From assembly GCF_002002735.1 (NCBI RefSeq), contig NZ_MUNY01000044.1:124001-188000 (forward strand): a stretch of 64,000 bases of DNA, given 5' to 3'. The notes under the pieces are model-generated. The model was not told the origin of the DNA. It searched no databases and saw only the letters and a program-made list of their open reading frames with translations. A program made the position numbers and the translations under genes. Within the stretch, counting starts at the first letter, position 1. Every line of letters starts with the position of its first letter. Positions 18,114-25,502 of the stretch are shown piece after piece. The stretch is from Algoriphagus sp. A40 (GTDB lineage Bacteria > Bacteroidota > Bacteroidia > Cytophagales > Cyclobacteriaceae).

Positions 18114-18569
18114 ATGCTTAGAAAATTACAGACAGTTGTCCTAAAATCGACTCTCCTCATCGGCACTCTTGACCTCTTAGCGGCTGGTATCCAATACTTC
18201 CTCAAAACCGGAAAAGGCCCTGCCCCGGTCTTGAAGTTCATTGCCAGCGGAGTATTTGGCCTTGAAGCATTTTCCGGAGGAGATATCATGATTTTCTATG
18301 GAATCCTGTTTCATTATCTGATCGCTTTCAGCTTCTCGCTGTTCTTTTTTGTAATCGGCACAATTTTCCCGGTAATTCTTAAGGCAAGGGTTCTCACCGG
18401 AATTGTGTACGGAGTCCTGATTTGGATAGTGATGAACCTGCTTGTCCTACCCTTTTCGAACACACCAAAAAGTGATTTTCAATGGCTTAATGCTGGAATA
18501 GGCATTCTCATTTTGATCTTCTGTGTCGGATTGCCACTTTCCTTTATTGCGTCAAATACCCGAGGATGA
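18114..18569 (+). CDS. Small polytopic membrane protein, function unknown
   Basis: This 151-residue protein appears to have four hydrophobic segments: near residues 10-30, 58-85, 90-115 and 127-147. A loop between the first two contains KTGKGPAPVLKFIASGVFG. I do not recognise a catalytic motif; an affinity to YagU/DUF1440-like inner membrane proteins is possible but not established. The gene starts 12 bases after the GlcG-like gene, and its stop overlaps the next start (ATGA at 18566-18569), so the three are probably one transcript. Confidence 0.7.
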   Translation: MLRKLQTVVLKSTLLIGTLDLLAAGIQYFLKTGKGPAPVLKFIASGVFGLEAFSGGDIMIFYGILFHYLIAFSFSLFFFVIGTIFPVILKARVLTGIVYGVLIWIVMNLLVLPFSNTPKSDFQWLNAGIGILILIFCVGLPLSFIASNTRG

Positions 18570-19552
18570 GATCTAAAATCTTTCTTTTTGCATTATTTAT
18601 CTTGTTGCTTTCCAATAACCTTGTCGGACAAATCCTGGTTAAAGGCAAAGTGCTGGACGGAAAAAACAACCAGCCGATTTCCTACGCCAACATCGGAATC
18701 ATCAACACTCGTGTCGGGACACTTACTAACGGGGATGGCACTTTTTCAATAGAAATACCTTCCGAGAATGCCCGGGACACGCTGACATTTTCCGCCTTGG
18801 GATATAAGCCAAAATTCACTCCGGTTTCTTCATTAGAAGAATTAGTTGAGATCCATTTGTTCCAAAAAGAAGTGCTCCTTCAAGAAGTCACCGTCCGGTC
18901 CAAAAAAGACAAAGTAAAGGGATGGGAACTGGGCAATAGATATGAGAAAGGCGGACTGAATATGAGTTCTGGCGTGGATGCCAACGCCGGAGCATCTGTA
19001 GCTCTCTTGATCGAGAACAAATACCCGAGCTATCACGAAGAGCTGGTGTACCCGGTCTATTTGGAAAGTGCCAAACTTAAGATCAGCGACAACACCACGG
19101 GCCCCTTCAAGATCCGTGTCAGACTTTACGAAATTGATTCGCTCAGTGGGGCACCGGGCAACGAATTCCTTGACCGAAGTATCATCCTAGAATCAGACAT
19201 TAAGAAAGGCTGGCTTGATTTTGATCTTTCCCAATACAATATCCTGGTGGCTGGTCCATTTTTTCTAGCTTTTGAATGGATCTTGGAGGAAGATGAGCGA
19301 GATGCCTTGAAACAAATCTACCGTGAATTTGAGCAACTGCATCCCGAGCGGGTAGTGATGGACTCCACACTGGTCGATGGAGAAATGATCCCTGCACTTC
19401 ACTATATCCATTTTCTTCCGGGAACTGCCTTTGGGGTATCACTCTTGCCCTTTTCGCTTGAGCATTACACCTGCTATTCTCGATACAACAGCCTTGGCCA
19501 ATGGAAACGGGCTGCCTATATCCTCACAGCAAGGGTGAGCGTAAGTAACTGA
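18566..19552 (+). CDS. CarboxypepD_reg-like domain envelope protein
   Basis: This 328-residue protein starts with a signal peptide (MRSKIFLFALFILLLSNNLVGQ). A carboxypeptidase-regulatory-like beta-sandwich follows (about residues 24-105: VKGKVLDGKNNQPISYANIGI ... LTFSALGYKPKF). The remainder (about 130-328) is predicted beta-rich, with FKIRVRLYEIDSLSGAPG and GWLDFDLSQYNILV. There is no TonB plug or barrel, so it is not a receptor; a periplasmic or surface role is likely. Translation is coupled to the upstream membrane protein through a 4-base overlap. Confidence 0.75.
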   Translation: MRSKIFLFALFILLLSNNLVGQILVKGKVLDGKNNQPISYANIGIINTRVGTLTNGDGTFSIEIPSENARDTLTFSALGYKPKFTPVSSLEELVEIHLFQKEVLLQEVTVRSKKDKVKGWELGNRYEKGGLNMSSGVDANAGASVALLIENKYPSYHEELVYPVYLESAKLKISDNTTGPFKIRVRLYEIDSLSGAPGNEFLDRSIILESDIKKGWLDFDLSQYNILVAGPFFLAFEWILEEDERDALKQIYREFEQLHPERVVMDSTLVDGEMIPALHYIHFLPGTAFGVSLLPFSLEHYTCYSRYNSLGQWKRAAYILTARVSVSN

Positions 19553-19729
19553 GGATCCAAACTACAGTTGTTCAGACCCTATATTTCGACCAGTCCACCG
19601 ACTGAAAATACCTGCCAATGAATTTTTATTTCCAGGTTAAAACAAGCTCAATCCGGAAAAACACCCTTATTTTCAACAATTTAATTGCTGTTTTTCCTAG
19701 CTTTAAGTAGGCTTCAAATTTAAAAGACT

Positions 19730-20101
19730 ATGAAACTAGGCGCTTTTTCCATCAGCCTTTCTGTGAAAAACCTACAGGCATCCAAAGAATTCTATGAGCA
19801 TCTTGGCTTTTCTGTATTTGCAGGAAGTGATGAGATGAACTACCTCATTATGAAAAACGAACAGACGTTGATCGGTCTTTTTCATGAAATGTTCGAGAAA
19901 AATATTTTGACATTCAATCCCGGATGGGATCAGGATGCAAAGACTCTTGATTCATTTGATGATGTGCGGTCTATCCAGAACCATCTGAAAGAAAAAGGCA
20001 TCAAACTAGCTCAGGAAGCCGATGCCGGAAGCAGCGGACCAGGGAGTATTTTGTTTTTTGATCCTGACGGAAACTCAATCCTGATCGATCAGCACATCTG
20101 A
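19730..20101 (+). CDS. VOC-family (glyoxalase/bleomycin-resistance fold) protein
   Basis: This 123-residue single-domain cytosolic protein opens with the VOC signature FSISLSVKNLQASKEFYEHLGF and ends DPDGNSILIDQHI; the latter supplies part of the usual metal-site strand. Members include glyoxalase I, dioxygenases and resistance proteins, and the specific reaction cannot be told. It is followed after 10 bases by a medium-chain reductase, so the pair probably forms an operon, possibly for detoxifying reactive carbonyls (inference). Confidence 0.85.
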   Translation: MKLGAFSISLSVKNLQASKEFYEHLGFSVFAGSDEMNYLIMKNEQTLIGLFHEMFEKNILTFNPGWDQDAKTLDSFDDVRSIQNHLKEKGIKLAQEADAGSSGPGSILFFDPDGNSILIDQHI

Positions 20102-20111
20102 ATCCTATTTT

Positions 20112-21080
20112 ATGAAAGCCTCAGTTCGTTATTCCTACGGCCCTATCGAATCCATTCAAATAGAAGAAATCCCAATTCCAGAACCCAAACCAGATGAACT
20201 CCGAGTCCGGGTGATGGCCACTACAGTCAACCGGACCGACATTGGAGTATTGACAGGAATGCCGCTTTTGATGCGTGCATTTGCCGGTTTCCCGAAACCG
20301 ACCCTGCCTGTAACTGGGACTGATTTTGCCGGGATTGTGGACAAAGTCGGGGAAAGTGTTTCAGGTTTTCAAGTCGGTGACCGGGTCTGGGGATTTTCAG
20401 ACGATGGATCTGGGACACATGCTGAATTTGTTTGCTATTCCATTAAAAGACCGTTGTTGCCAATTCCGGATGGAATTGATTTCGCTACAATAGTGTCCTG
20501 CGCTGAAGCGGCACATTATGCCTATAATTTTCTGAACAAGGTAAAATTAGAGACAGGAGACCACGTCTTGGTCAATGGAGGAACCGGAGCCATTGGTTCT
20601 GCAACCATCCAACTTCTCAAATCACGTGGAATACGAGTGACAGCAGTTTGCCATGAAATCCACGTCGAAAAAGTGAAAGCTCTAGGTGCTGACCGGGTAA
20701 TTGCCCTGGAAAAAGAAGACTTCACCAAAGAGAAAATCGAATACGACTTTGTATTGGATGCGGTGGGAAAAAGCCGGTTTTCACTTTGCAAACCCATTTT
20801 AAAAGAAGGAGGAATTTACATTTCTTCCGAGCTTGGCCCGAATTGGGAAAACCTCACTTTGGCCCTGCTTACTCCGATTTTCGGAGGGAAAAAAGTCATA
20901 TTTCCGCTTCCCATTGATATTTTGGACAGTATGAAGGTGATTCAGGACTTGCTCCTCCAAGGAAAATTCAAGCCTTTGATCGATCGGTCATTCTCCTTAG
21001 ATCAGGTCCGAGAGGCCTTTTCCTATGTTGCTTCGGGAAAAAAAGTCGGAAACGTGATTTTGGATTTATCCGGAAATTAA
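20112..21080 (+). CDS. Zinc-independent medium-chain NADPH oxidoreductase
   Basis: This 322-residue MDR-superfamily enzyme of the quinone-reductase/enoyl-reductase type has an N-terminal GroES-like domain with TVNRTDIGVLTG and VTGTDFAGIVDKVGESV. The Rossmann domain has VLVNGGTGAIGSATIQLL. The cysteine ligands of the structural and catalytic zinc sites of classical alcohol dehydrogenases are absent. It probably reduces quinones or alpha,beta-unsaturated carbonyls with NADPH. It lies directly downstream of the VOC gene. Confidence 0.87.
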   Translation: MKASVRYSYGPIESIQIEEIPIPEPKPDELRVRVMATTVNRTDIGVLTGMPLLMRAFAGFPKPTLPVTGTDFAGIVDKVGESVSGFQVGDRVWGFSDDGSGTHAEFVCYSIKRPLLPIPDGIDFATIVSCAEAAHYAYNFLNKVKLETGDHVLVNGGTGAIGSATIQLLKSRGIRVTAVCHEIHVEKVKALGADRVIALEKEDFTKEKIEYDFVLDAVGKSRFSLCKPILKEGGIYISSELGPNWENLTLALLTPIFGGKKVIFPLPIDILDSMKVIQDLLLQGKFKPLIDRSFSLDQVREAFSYVASGKKVGNVILDLSGN

Positions 21081-21150
21081 ACTTTAGAACTTCCTCCGAA
21101 GGAACTCGCATTCAGGTTTTTGTATATTTATTTTCCCTGTTCGGCATTTT

Positions 21151-22083
21151 ATGTACTCATGGAAAATCTATCGGAAGACAATTCTGGTATCTCTAACTTG
21201 TTTCTGTTCTCTCTTTATACAGGCTCAGGACCTTGATCCAAGGGCATACATGCAGGTTCCAGTCGGCACCACTACTGCCTTTACCGGATTCACTTTTTCC
21301 CGTGGAGAGGTAGTCACAGATCCGACCCTACCGGTCCAAAATATCAAAGCCAAAGTTGAATCGCTCTCTTTTGGAGTTTCACACTCCTTTGGATTTTTGG
21401 GAAAAACTTCCCAAATCCTTCTAGTCCTACCCTATTCATGGGCGCAGGTTTCGGGCGATGTGGCCGAGCAATATACAGAAATCACCCGGTCAGGCTTGGC
21501 TGATATGCGGTTTCGATTTAGTACGCTTTTGATTGGTGGCAAAGCAGGAACTGTGAAAGAAATTTCCCAGGCACCCAGAAAGACAATTCTCGGATTTGGG
21601 CTGAATATAGTCGCTCCTACAGGTCAGTTTTTCCCTGAAAAACTTGTCAATCTGGGGACAAATCGCTGGTCTTTCCGACCTGAATTGGGGCTTTCCCAAC
21701 CCATTGGCAAGCGTTGGCTGCTAGATTTCTATTCGGGACTATGGCTTTTTACCAACAACAATTCCTTCTATCCGGGATCCTCCGTGCGTAGTCAAGAACC
21801 AATGGGTACTTTCCAGGCACATTTCAGCTATAATATCAAACCATTGTTGTGGATCGCAATCAATACCACTTACTATTTGGGAGGCAAATCCTCCATAGAC
21901 AGCATCTACAAAGACGACCGCCAGGACAATTCCCGGATCGGAATTACTGCAGTCATTCCCACCGGTAGGTTCAGCTCCTTAAAATTTGCAGCAAGTACAG
22001 GCGCAGTAGTGAGGGTTGGTCAGGATTTCAATTCTTTCACAGTGGGTTGGCAAAAGACCTGGCTAAAAGGGGTAAAAAAGTAA
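21151..22083 (+). CDS. Outer-membrane transporter-like protein (phenol-degradation MetA type)
   Basis: This 310-residue protein has an N-terminal signal (cleavage after FIQAQ) and amphipathic beta strands throughout (SFGVSHSFGFLGKTSQILLVLPYSWAQ broken around residue 80, GLADMRFRFSTLLIGG, FGLNIVAPTGQF). This is the pattern of the MetA-pathway-of-phenol-degradation barrel family, commonly annotated 'transporter'. The mature start RAYMQVPVGTTTAF is typical of the group. Substrate unknown. It is convergent with the ThrE-type genes, 32 bases apart. Confidence 0.75.
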   Translation: MYSWKIYRKTILVSLTCFCSLFIQAQDLDPRAYMQVPVGTTTAFTGFTFSRGEVVTDPTLPVQNIKAKVESLSFGVSHSFGFLGKTSQILLVLPYSWAQVSGDVAEQYTEITRSGLADMRFRFSTLLIGGKAGTVKEISQAPRKTILGFGLNIVAPTGQFFPEKLVNLGTNRWSFRPELGLSQPIGKRWLLDFYSGLWLFTNNNSFYPGSSVRSQEPMGTFQAHFSYNIKPLLWIAINTTYYLGGKSSIDSIYKDDRQDNSRIGITAVIPTGRFSSLKFAASTGAVVRVGQDFNSFTVGWQKTWLKGVKK

Positions 22084-22115
22084 GACATTGAATCCTTCCT
22101 GGGCTGGTAGAAAAA

Positions 22116-22616
22116 TTAAGTCTTTTTCAAAGCTACTTCGCCTTTTCCTGCATATTCCAGTTTGAAAATCAGCAAAGGTATGGTTACTCCAAGTGTGATT
22201 GCCAAAAGGATAAATAGCGTCATCGCCCCATTATAAATGGCTTGATTCACGATTTGACCATAGTTTTCATCGGGGATCCGGCTAAGTTCCATCAGTCCAA
22301 GCATAGCTTTGTAAGCAAAAGCTCCCGGTACCAAGGGGATAACGGACGGAATGGTGATCATCATCGGTATAAACCTTTTCCAATTGCCCAAATACACACC
22401 CGTAAATCCAATCACCAAACTCGCGGCAAAGGTCGAAAAAACAATCCCCCCATCAATCTCAGGGAGCATGAGTCCAAATTTGACCACACCTCCCAAAAAT
22501 CCCACTACCAAAATCATCCACAAGCATCGTTTTGGCGCATTAAATAGCACTCCAAATCCAAAAGCAGCACAGCTACACCAAAGTCCTTTGTAAATCACTT
22601 CAATAAGTTCCATCAA
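22116..22616 (-). CDS. ThrE-type exporter, C-terminal half (DUF3815/YjjB-like)
   Basis: This 166-residue integral membrane protein has about five hydrophobic helices. It corresponds to the C-terminal (ThrE_2, DUF3815) half of threonine/serine exporters and to E. coli YjjB. The conserved segment MITIPSVIPLVPGAFAYKAM is visible. It overlaps the N-terminal-half gene by 4 bases (22613-22616), as expected for obligate two-subunit exporters such as YjjPB. The cargo may be an amino acid or a dicarboxylate; only experiment can tell. Confidence 0.88.
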   Translation of the reverse strand: MMELIEVIYKGLWCSCAAFGFGVLFNAPKRCLWMILVVGFLGGVVKFGLMLPEIDGGIVFSTFAASLVIGFTGVYLGNWKRFIPMMITIPSVIPLVPGAFAYKAMLGLMELSRIPDENYGQIVNQAIYNGAMTLFILLAITLGVTIPLLIFKLEYAGKGEVALKKT

Positions 22617-23395
22617 AACGGGATTTTGAAAACGTACAAAACTGAAGCTAAGCCTGAGGCAATTCCGAAGGCATGGATAAGCGCATTCACTCCTCTATCT
22701 ATTCCGTTAGTAATATAACCATCCAACAGATCCACTAGCGAAATCACCAATGGAACTCCAGGCACCAAAAACAATACACTTGTAGCAAAGGCCTGATCAG
22801 GCTGTGCTGTGATTTCCAGCTTCCAGCAAAGCGCTATCACAAAAGCTGCAAGCAAAGCGCTGAAATAAGTGACGATGTAGGTGTTCAGATTATTTTTCAC
22901 CAGTTCTTGCTTCAGAAACAAGCCGCAAAAAGTGGCCAAAAAAGTAATTCCCATCTCAACCAAATCGCCACCAAAGGTGTAGCAAAATGCCGCCCCCGCG
23001 AAACTCACCACCAATAAAATCAGCCATCGGGGGTAATGCGGGCGGTATTGGATGAGCTTGAAAGCATCTTTCAATTCCTCTAGGGGAAGCTGTTTTTCAG
23101 ACAGTTCAATACTGAGATTGCTGATATCTGAAACCACCCAAAAATTCACCCCAGGAAGTGAATGATTGCTTCTACCTCCTGAAAAGACTTTTTCCTCATG
23201 CTGATCCTGCATGCTAATCGAAAGGTGTCTGGTACTCAGATCGGAGTAAACCTGAAAGCCATAAGCCTGGGATATTCTGGTCAGAATCAGGCTGACCCTT
23301 CGTGTAGGTGCTCCGGCATGAATCATCAAAATGCCCATTTCCAGCAAAAGTTTCCCAAGAAAAATGGGATCATAAGGTCTCTTTCCTGATTCCAT
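22613..23395 (-). CDS. ThrE-type exporter, N-terminal half (DUF1212/YjjP-like)
   Basis: This 260-residue protein corresponds to the ThrE N-terminal domain. A soluble N-terminal segment carries MLIHAGAPTRRV-like residues (GILMIHAGAPTRRVSLILTRI) and about five membrane helices follow, including VLFLVPGVPLVISLVDLLDGY. The ATG at 23395 is chosen because the longer frame would begin with TTG at 23410. The stop overlaps the start of the partner gene. Together they rebuild the fused ThrE architecture. Confidence 0.88.
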   Translation of the reverse strand: MESGKRPYDPIFLGKLLLEMGILMIHAGAPTRRVSLILTRISQAYGFQVYSDLSTRHLSISMQDQHEEKVFSGGRSNHSLPGVNFWVVSDISNLSIELSEKQLPLEELKDAFKLIQYRPHYPRWLILLVVSFAGAAFCYTFGGDLVEMGITFLATFCGLFLKQELVKNNLNTYIVTYFSALLAAFVIALCWKLEITAQPDQAFATSVLFLVPGVPLVISLVDLLDGYITNGIDRGVNALIHAFGIASGLASVLYVFKIPF

Positions 23396-23723
23396 AGCTA
23401 TTGTTTTCAACAGTAAGATAATTGGGACAGCAGGGAATTCATACCGCTTTAGCCAAGCGGATGCAATAAATTATCACGACACGGAATTAAGAGGAATATC
23501 CTTGACCACAATGACATGCAATTCTGACTTTTGTCACTGATTATCAATAGTATTCAAGTCAGATTTGACTTAGAACTCAGAATGTAAAAGATGAAAAAAT
23601 CGATACAAAATATGAAAACGGAATTCTGAATGTACACTTCCCAAAAAGACCTTGGAAGGAAATAAACCCAAAAAGGCAATTGAAGTAGGTTAGGTGTATT
23701 AAATAGGCGATTTTTTAATGGTT

Positions 23724-23755
23724 AGCCCCGGTCTAGTAAACTGGGGCTTATTTTT
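23724..23755 (+). terminator. Orphan forward terminator (possible sRNA end)
   Basis: The stem AGCCCCGGT (23724-23732) with ACTGGGGCT (23740-23748, one G-T pair) is followed by TATTTTTT. No forward gene lies upstream for more than 1.6 kb, so it may end an unannotated transcript. Confidence 0.6.
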
Positions 23756-23822
23756 TCCACCTCCTGGACTTATCTCAATGTTACTTTTAATACCTAATTG
23801 AATCAAGAACAATTTCAAACGA

Positions 23823-23853
23823 GAAAGGCCTCTGAGAATTCTAGAAGCCTTTC
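23823..23853 (-). terminator. Hairpin after the M28 peptidase gene
   Basis: GAAAGGC (23823-23829) pairs with GCCTTTC (23847-23853) around an inner partial stem. It lies 28 bases past the stop of the leftward peptidase gene. The T-tail is weak. Confidence 0.45.
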
Positions 23854-23880
23854 TTTAGTTCTAACTGAAATATCAAATCA

Positions 23881-25242
23881 TCAAATTCCTTCTTGCTCCA
23901 GAAGATAAACCAAAGCCGCCATGGCCGCAGCACCCAATTCAAGTTCCCGCTGATCCACCGCCTCAAAGACATCCGCCTCGGTATGGTGGTAGATGAAATA
24001 TTTCTGTGAGTCCGGCTCCAATCCAATAAGCAGAGGTCCTTGATCCCTGAGAGGTCCGATATCCGCTCCACCACCCGGCTTGTCCAGGCTCCAGACTTGG
24101 TAGGGCAAGAAAAAGGGTCTCCAACTCAACAGTTTGGCTCGCTGATCTGGTGTACCTGAAGATGAAAATCCGATTGGTAAAAACCCTCCAGAATCAGACT
24201 CGATCGCAGCAATGTGCTTTTCTCCTTTTTCCTTGGCAATTTTAGCGTATTCCACACCACCCCGAAGCCCGTTTTCCTCATTCATCCACATTACTGCACG
24301 GATGGTTCGTTTGGGTTTCCAACCAAATTCCTTGTACAATCTGAGCACTTCGATACCCTGCATGCAGCCAGCTCCGTCGTCATGCGCACCTTCCCCCACA
24401 TCCCAAGAGTCGAGGTGGCCGCCTACGGCGATGATTTCTTCGGGATTCTCTGATCCGCGGATTTCACCGATTACATTGTAGGAAAGCTTGTCAGGCTTCA
24501 TCTCGCCATGGGATTCCAAATAAATTTTCAAATCAGGCTGCTCGGAAAGTAAAGAGCTAAGTAACTCGGCGTCCTGAGTACTGATCGCCAAAGCCGGGAT
24601 TTTCGGAAAATCCGGATTATAGCGTTGGCTTCCTGTATGAGGGATATCGTCGATACGATTGCTCAGAGAGCGGACGATGGACCCGATTGCACCAAGCTTG
24701 GAGGCTTCGCCTGCACCTGCACTCCGCTGAGCATTTGCTCCGCCGTACGCTTCAAAAGCATCCACTTTCGTAGGGTCCATCGGTCCGTTGAAAAAGACGA
24801 TTTTGCCCCGAACCTTCTCGCCAAGTTCCTTGAGTTCAGGGATACTTTTCACCTCCACCACTTCTCCGACGAGACCAGCCGGACCGGTTCCCTGAGTATT
24901 TCCGAGGGCCAAAGCTGTTAATTCCAACGAGCCATGCTTATCGGAATTGATAATCTTGACCACATCTTTTCCTCCCCTCACCCAATGTGGCACCATCACT
25001 GGCTGGAGATACACAGTGTCAAAACCGTAGCTTTCCATCAGCTGCCGAGTCCATTCCACTGCTGCCGCAGCTCCTGGAGAACCTGCCAGTCGGTGTCCGA
25101 TGTTTTTGGTGAGGTAACGGAGGTTGTCATGGGTATGGCCTTGAGAAAGTTCGGCATCAAAGATCCGTTTGATGTTTGTTTCGTGATTTTGAGCAAGGCT
25201 GATTCCCGGCAAGAGGGACAGAAAGAAGAGTAATTTTCTCAT
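23881..25242 (-). CDS. Secreted M28-family metallopeptidase (carboxypeptidase Q-like)
   Basis: This 453-residue protein has a Spase I signal (MRKLLFFLSLLPGISLAQ), a PA-domain-like insert (about residues 110-230) and an M28 catalytic domain. Zinc ligands and catalytic residues are visible in GGHLDSWDVG, GAHDDGAGC, WMNEENGLRGG, IESDSGGF and the late YIYHHTEADV. The layout matches plasma glutamate carboxypeptidase/carboxypeptidase Q relatives, which release C-terminal residues from small peptides. It probably acts in the periplasm or outside. It is a single gene. Confidence 0.92.
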   Translation of the reverse strand: MRKLLFFLSLLPGISLAQNHETNIKRIFDAELSQGHTHDNLRYLTKNIGHRLAGSPGAAAAVEWTRQLMESYGFDTVYLQPVMVPHWVRGGKDVVKIINSDKHGSLELTALALGNTQGTGPAGLVGEVVEVKSIPELKELGEKVRGKIVFFNGPMDPTKVDAFEAYGGANAQRSAGAGEASKLGAIGSIVRSLSNRIDDIPHTGSQRYNPDFPKIPALAISTQDAELLSSLLSEQPDLKIYLESHGEMKPDKLSYNVIGEIRGSENPEEIIAVGGHLDSWDVGEGAHDDGAGCMQGIEVLRLYKEFGWKPKRTIRAVMWMNEENGLRGGVEYAKIAKEKGEKHIAAIESDSGGFLPIGFSSSGTPDQRAKLLSWRPFFLPYQVWSLDKPGGGADIGPLRDQGPLLIGLEPDSQKYFIYHHTEADVFEAVDQRELELGAAAMAALVYLLEQEGI

Positions 25243-25502
25243 GGATTTAAGACTTATCCCAAAATATAAGGAAAGGATAAATTGGTTTTTTGATTTTTTG
25301 ACGATTGGAAAAATTGAATTTGAGTCTTTCTTAAAACCCTGTTCGCAGATTGGGGTTATATCCCAAATAATCAGTCATTTCCCATTCGCATTCATCCTTC
25401 ATTTTTACCGTCTCAGAAATAAATTTTGGATTTGAATCCCAATTGATCAAAATTGAGACAATAGAAACCAACCCATTAAATACCCATTTCAACAAATAAC
25501 CT

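Larger units (their letters stand above)
23396..23880. other. Intergenic region with an orphan forward terminator
   Basis: These 485 bases lie between two leftward genes. No protein gene is evident; the short forward frames near 23590-23665 have 11-12 codons. A 16-base palindrome (AAGTCA...TGACTT) lies near 23555-23572. Two hairpins near the right end are listed separately. Confidence 0.5.
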
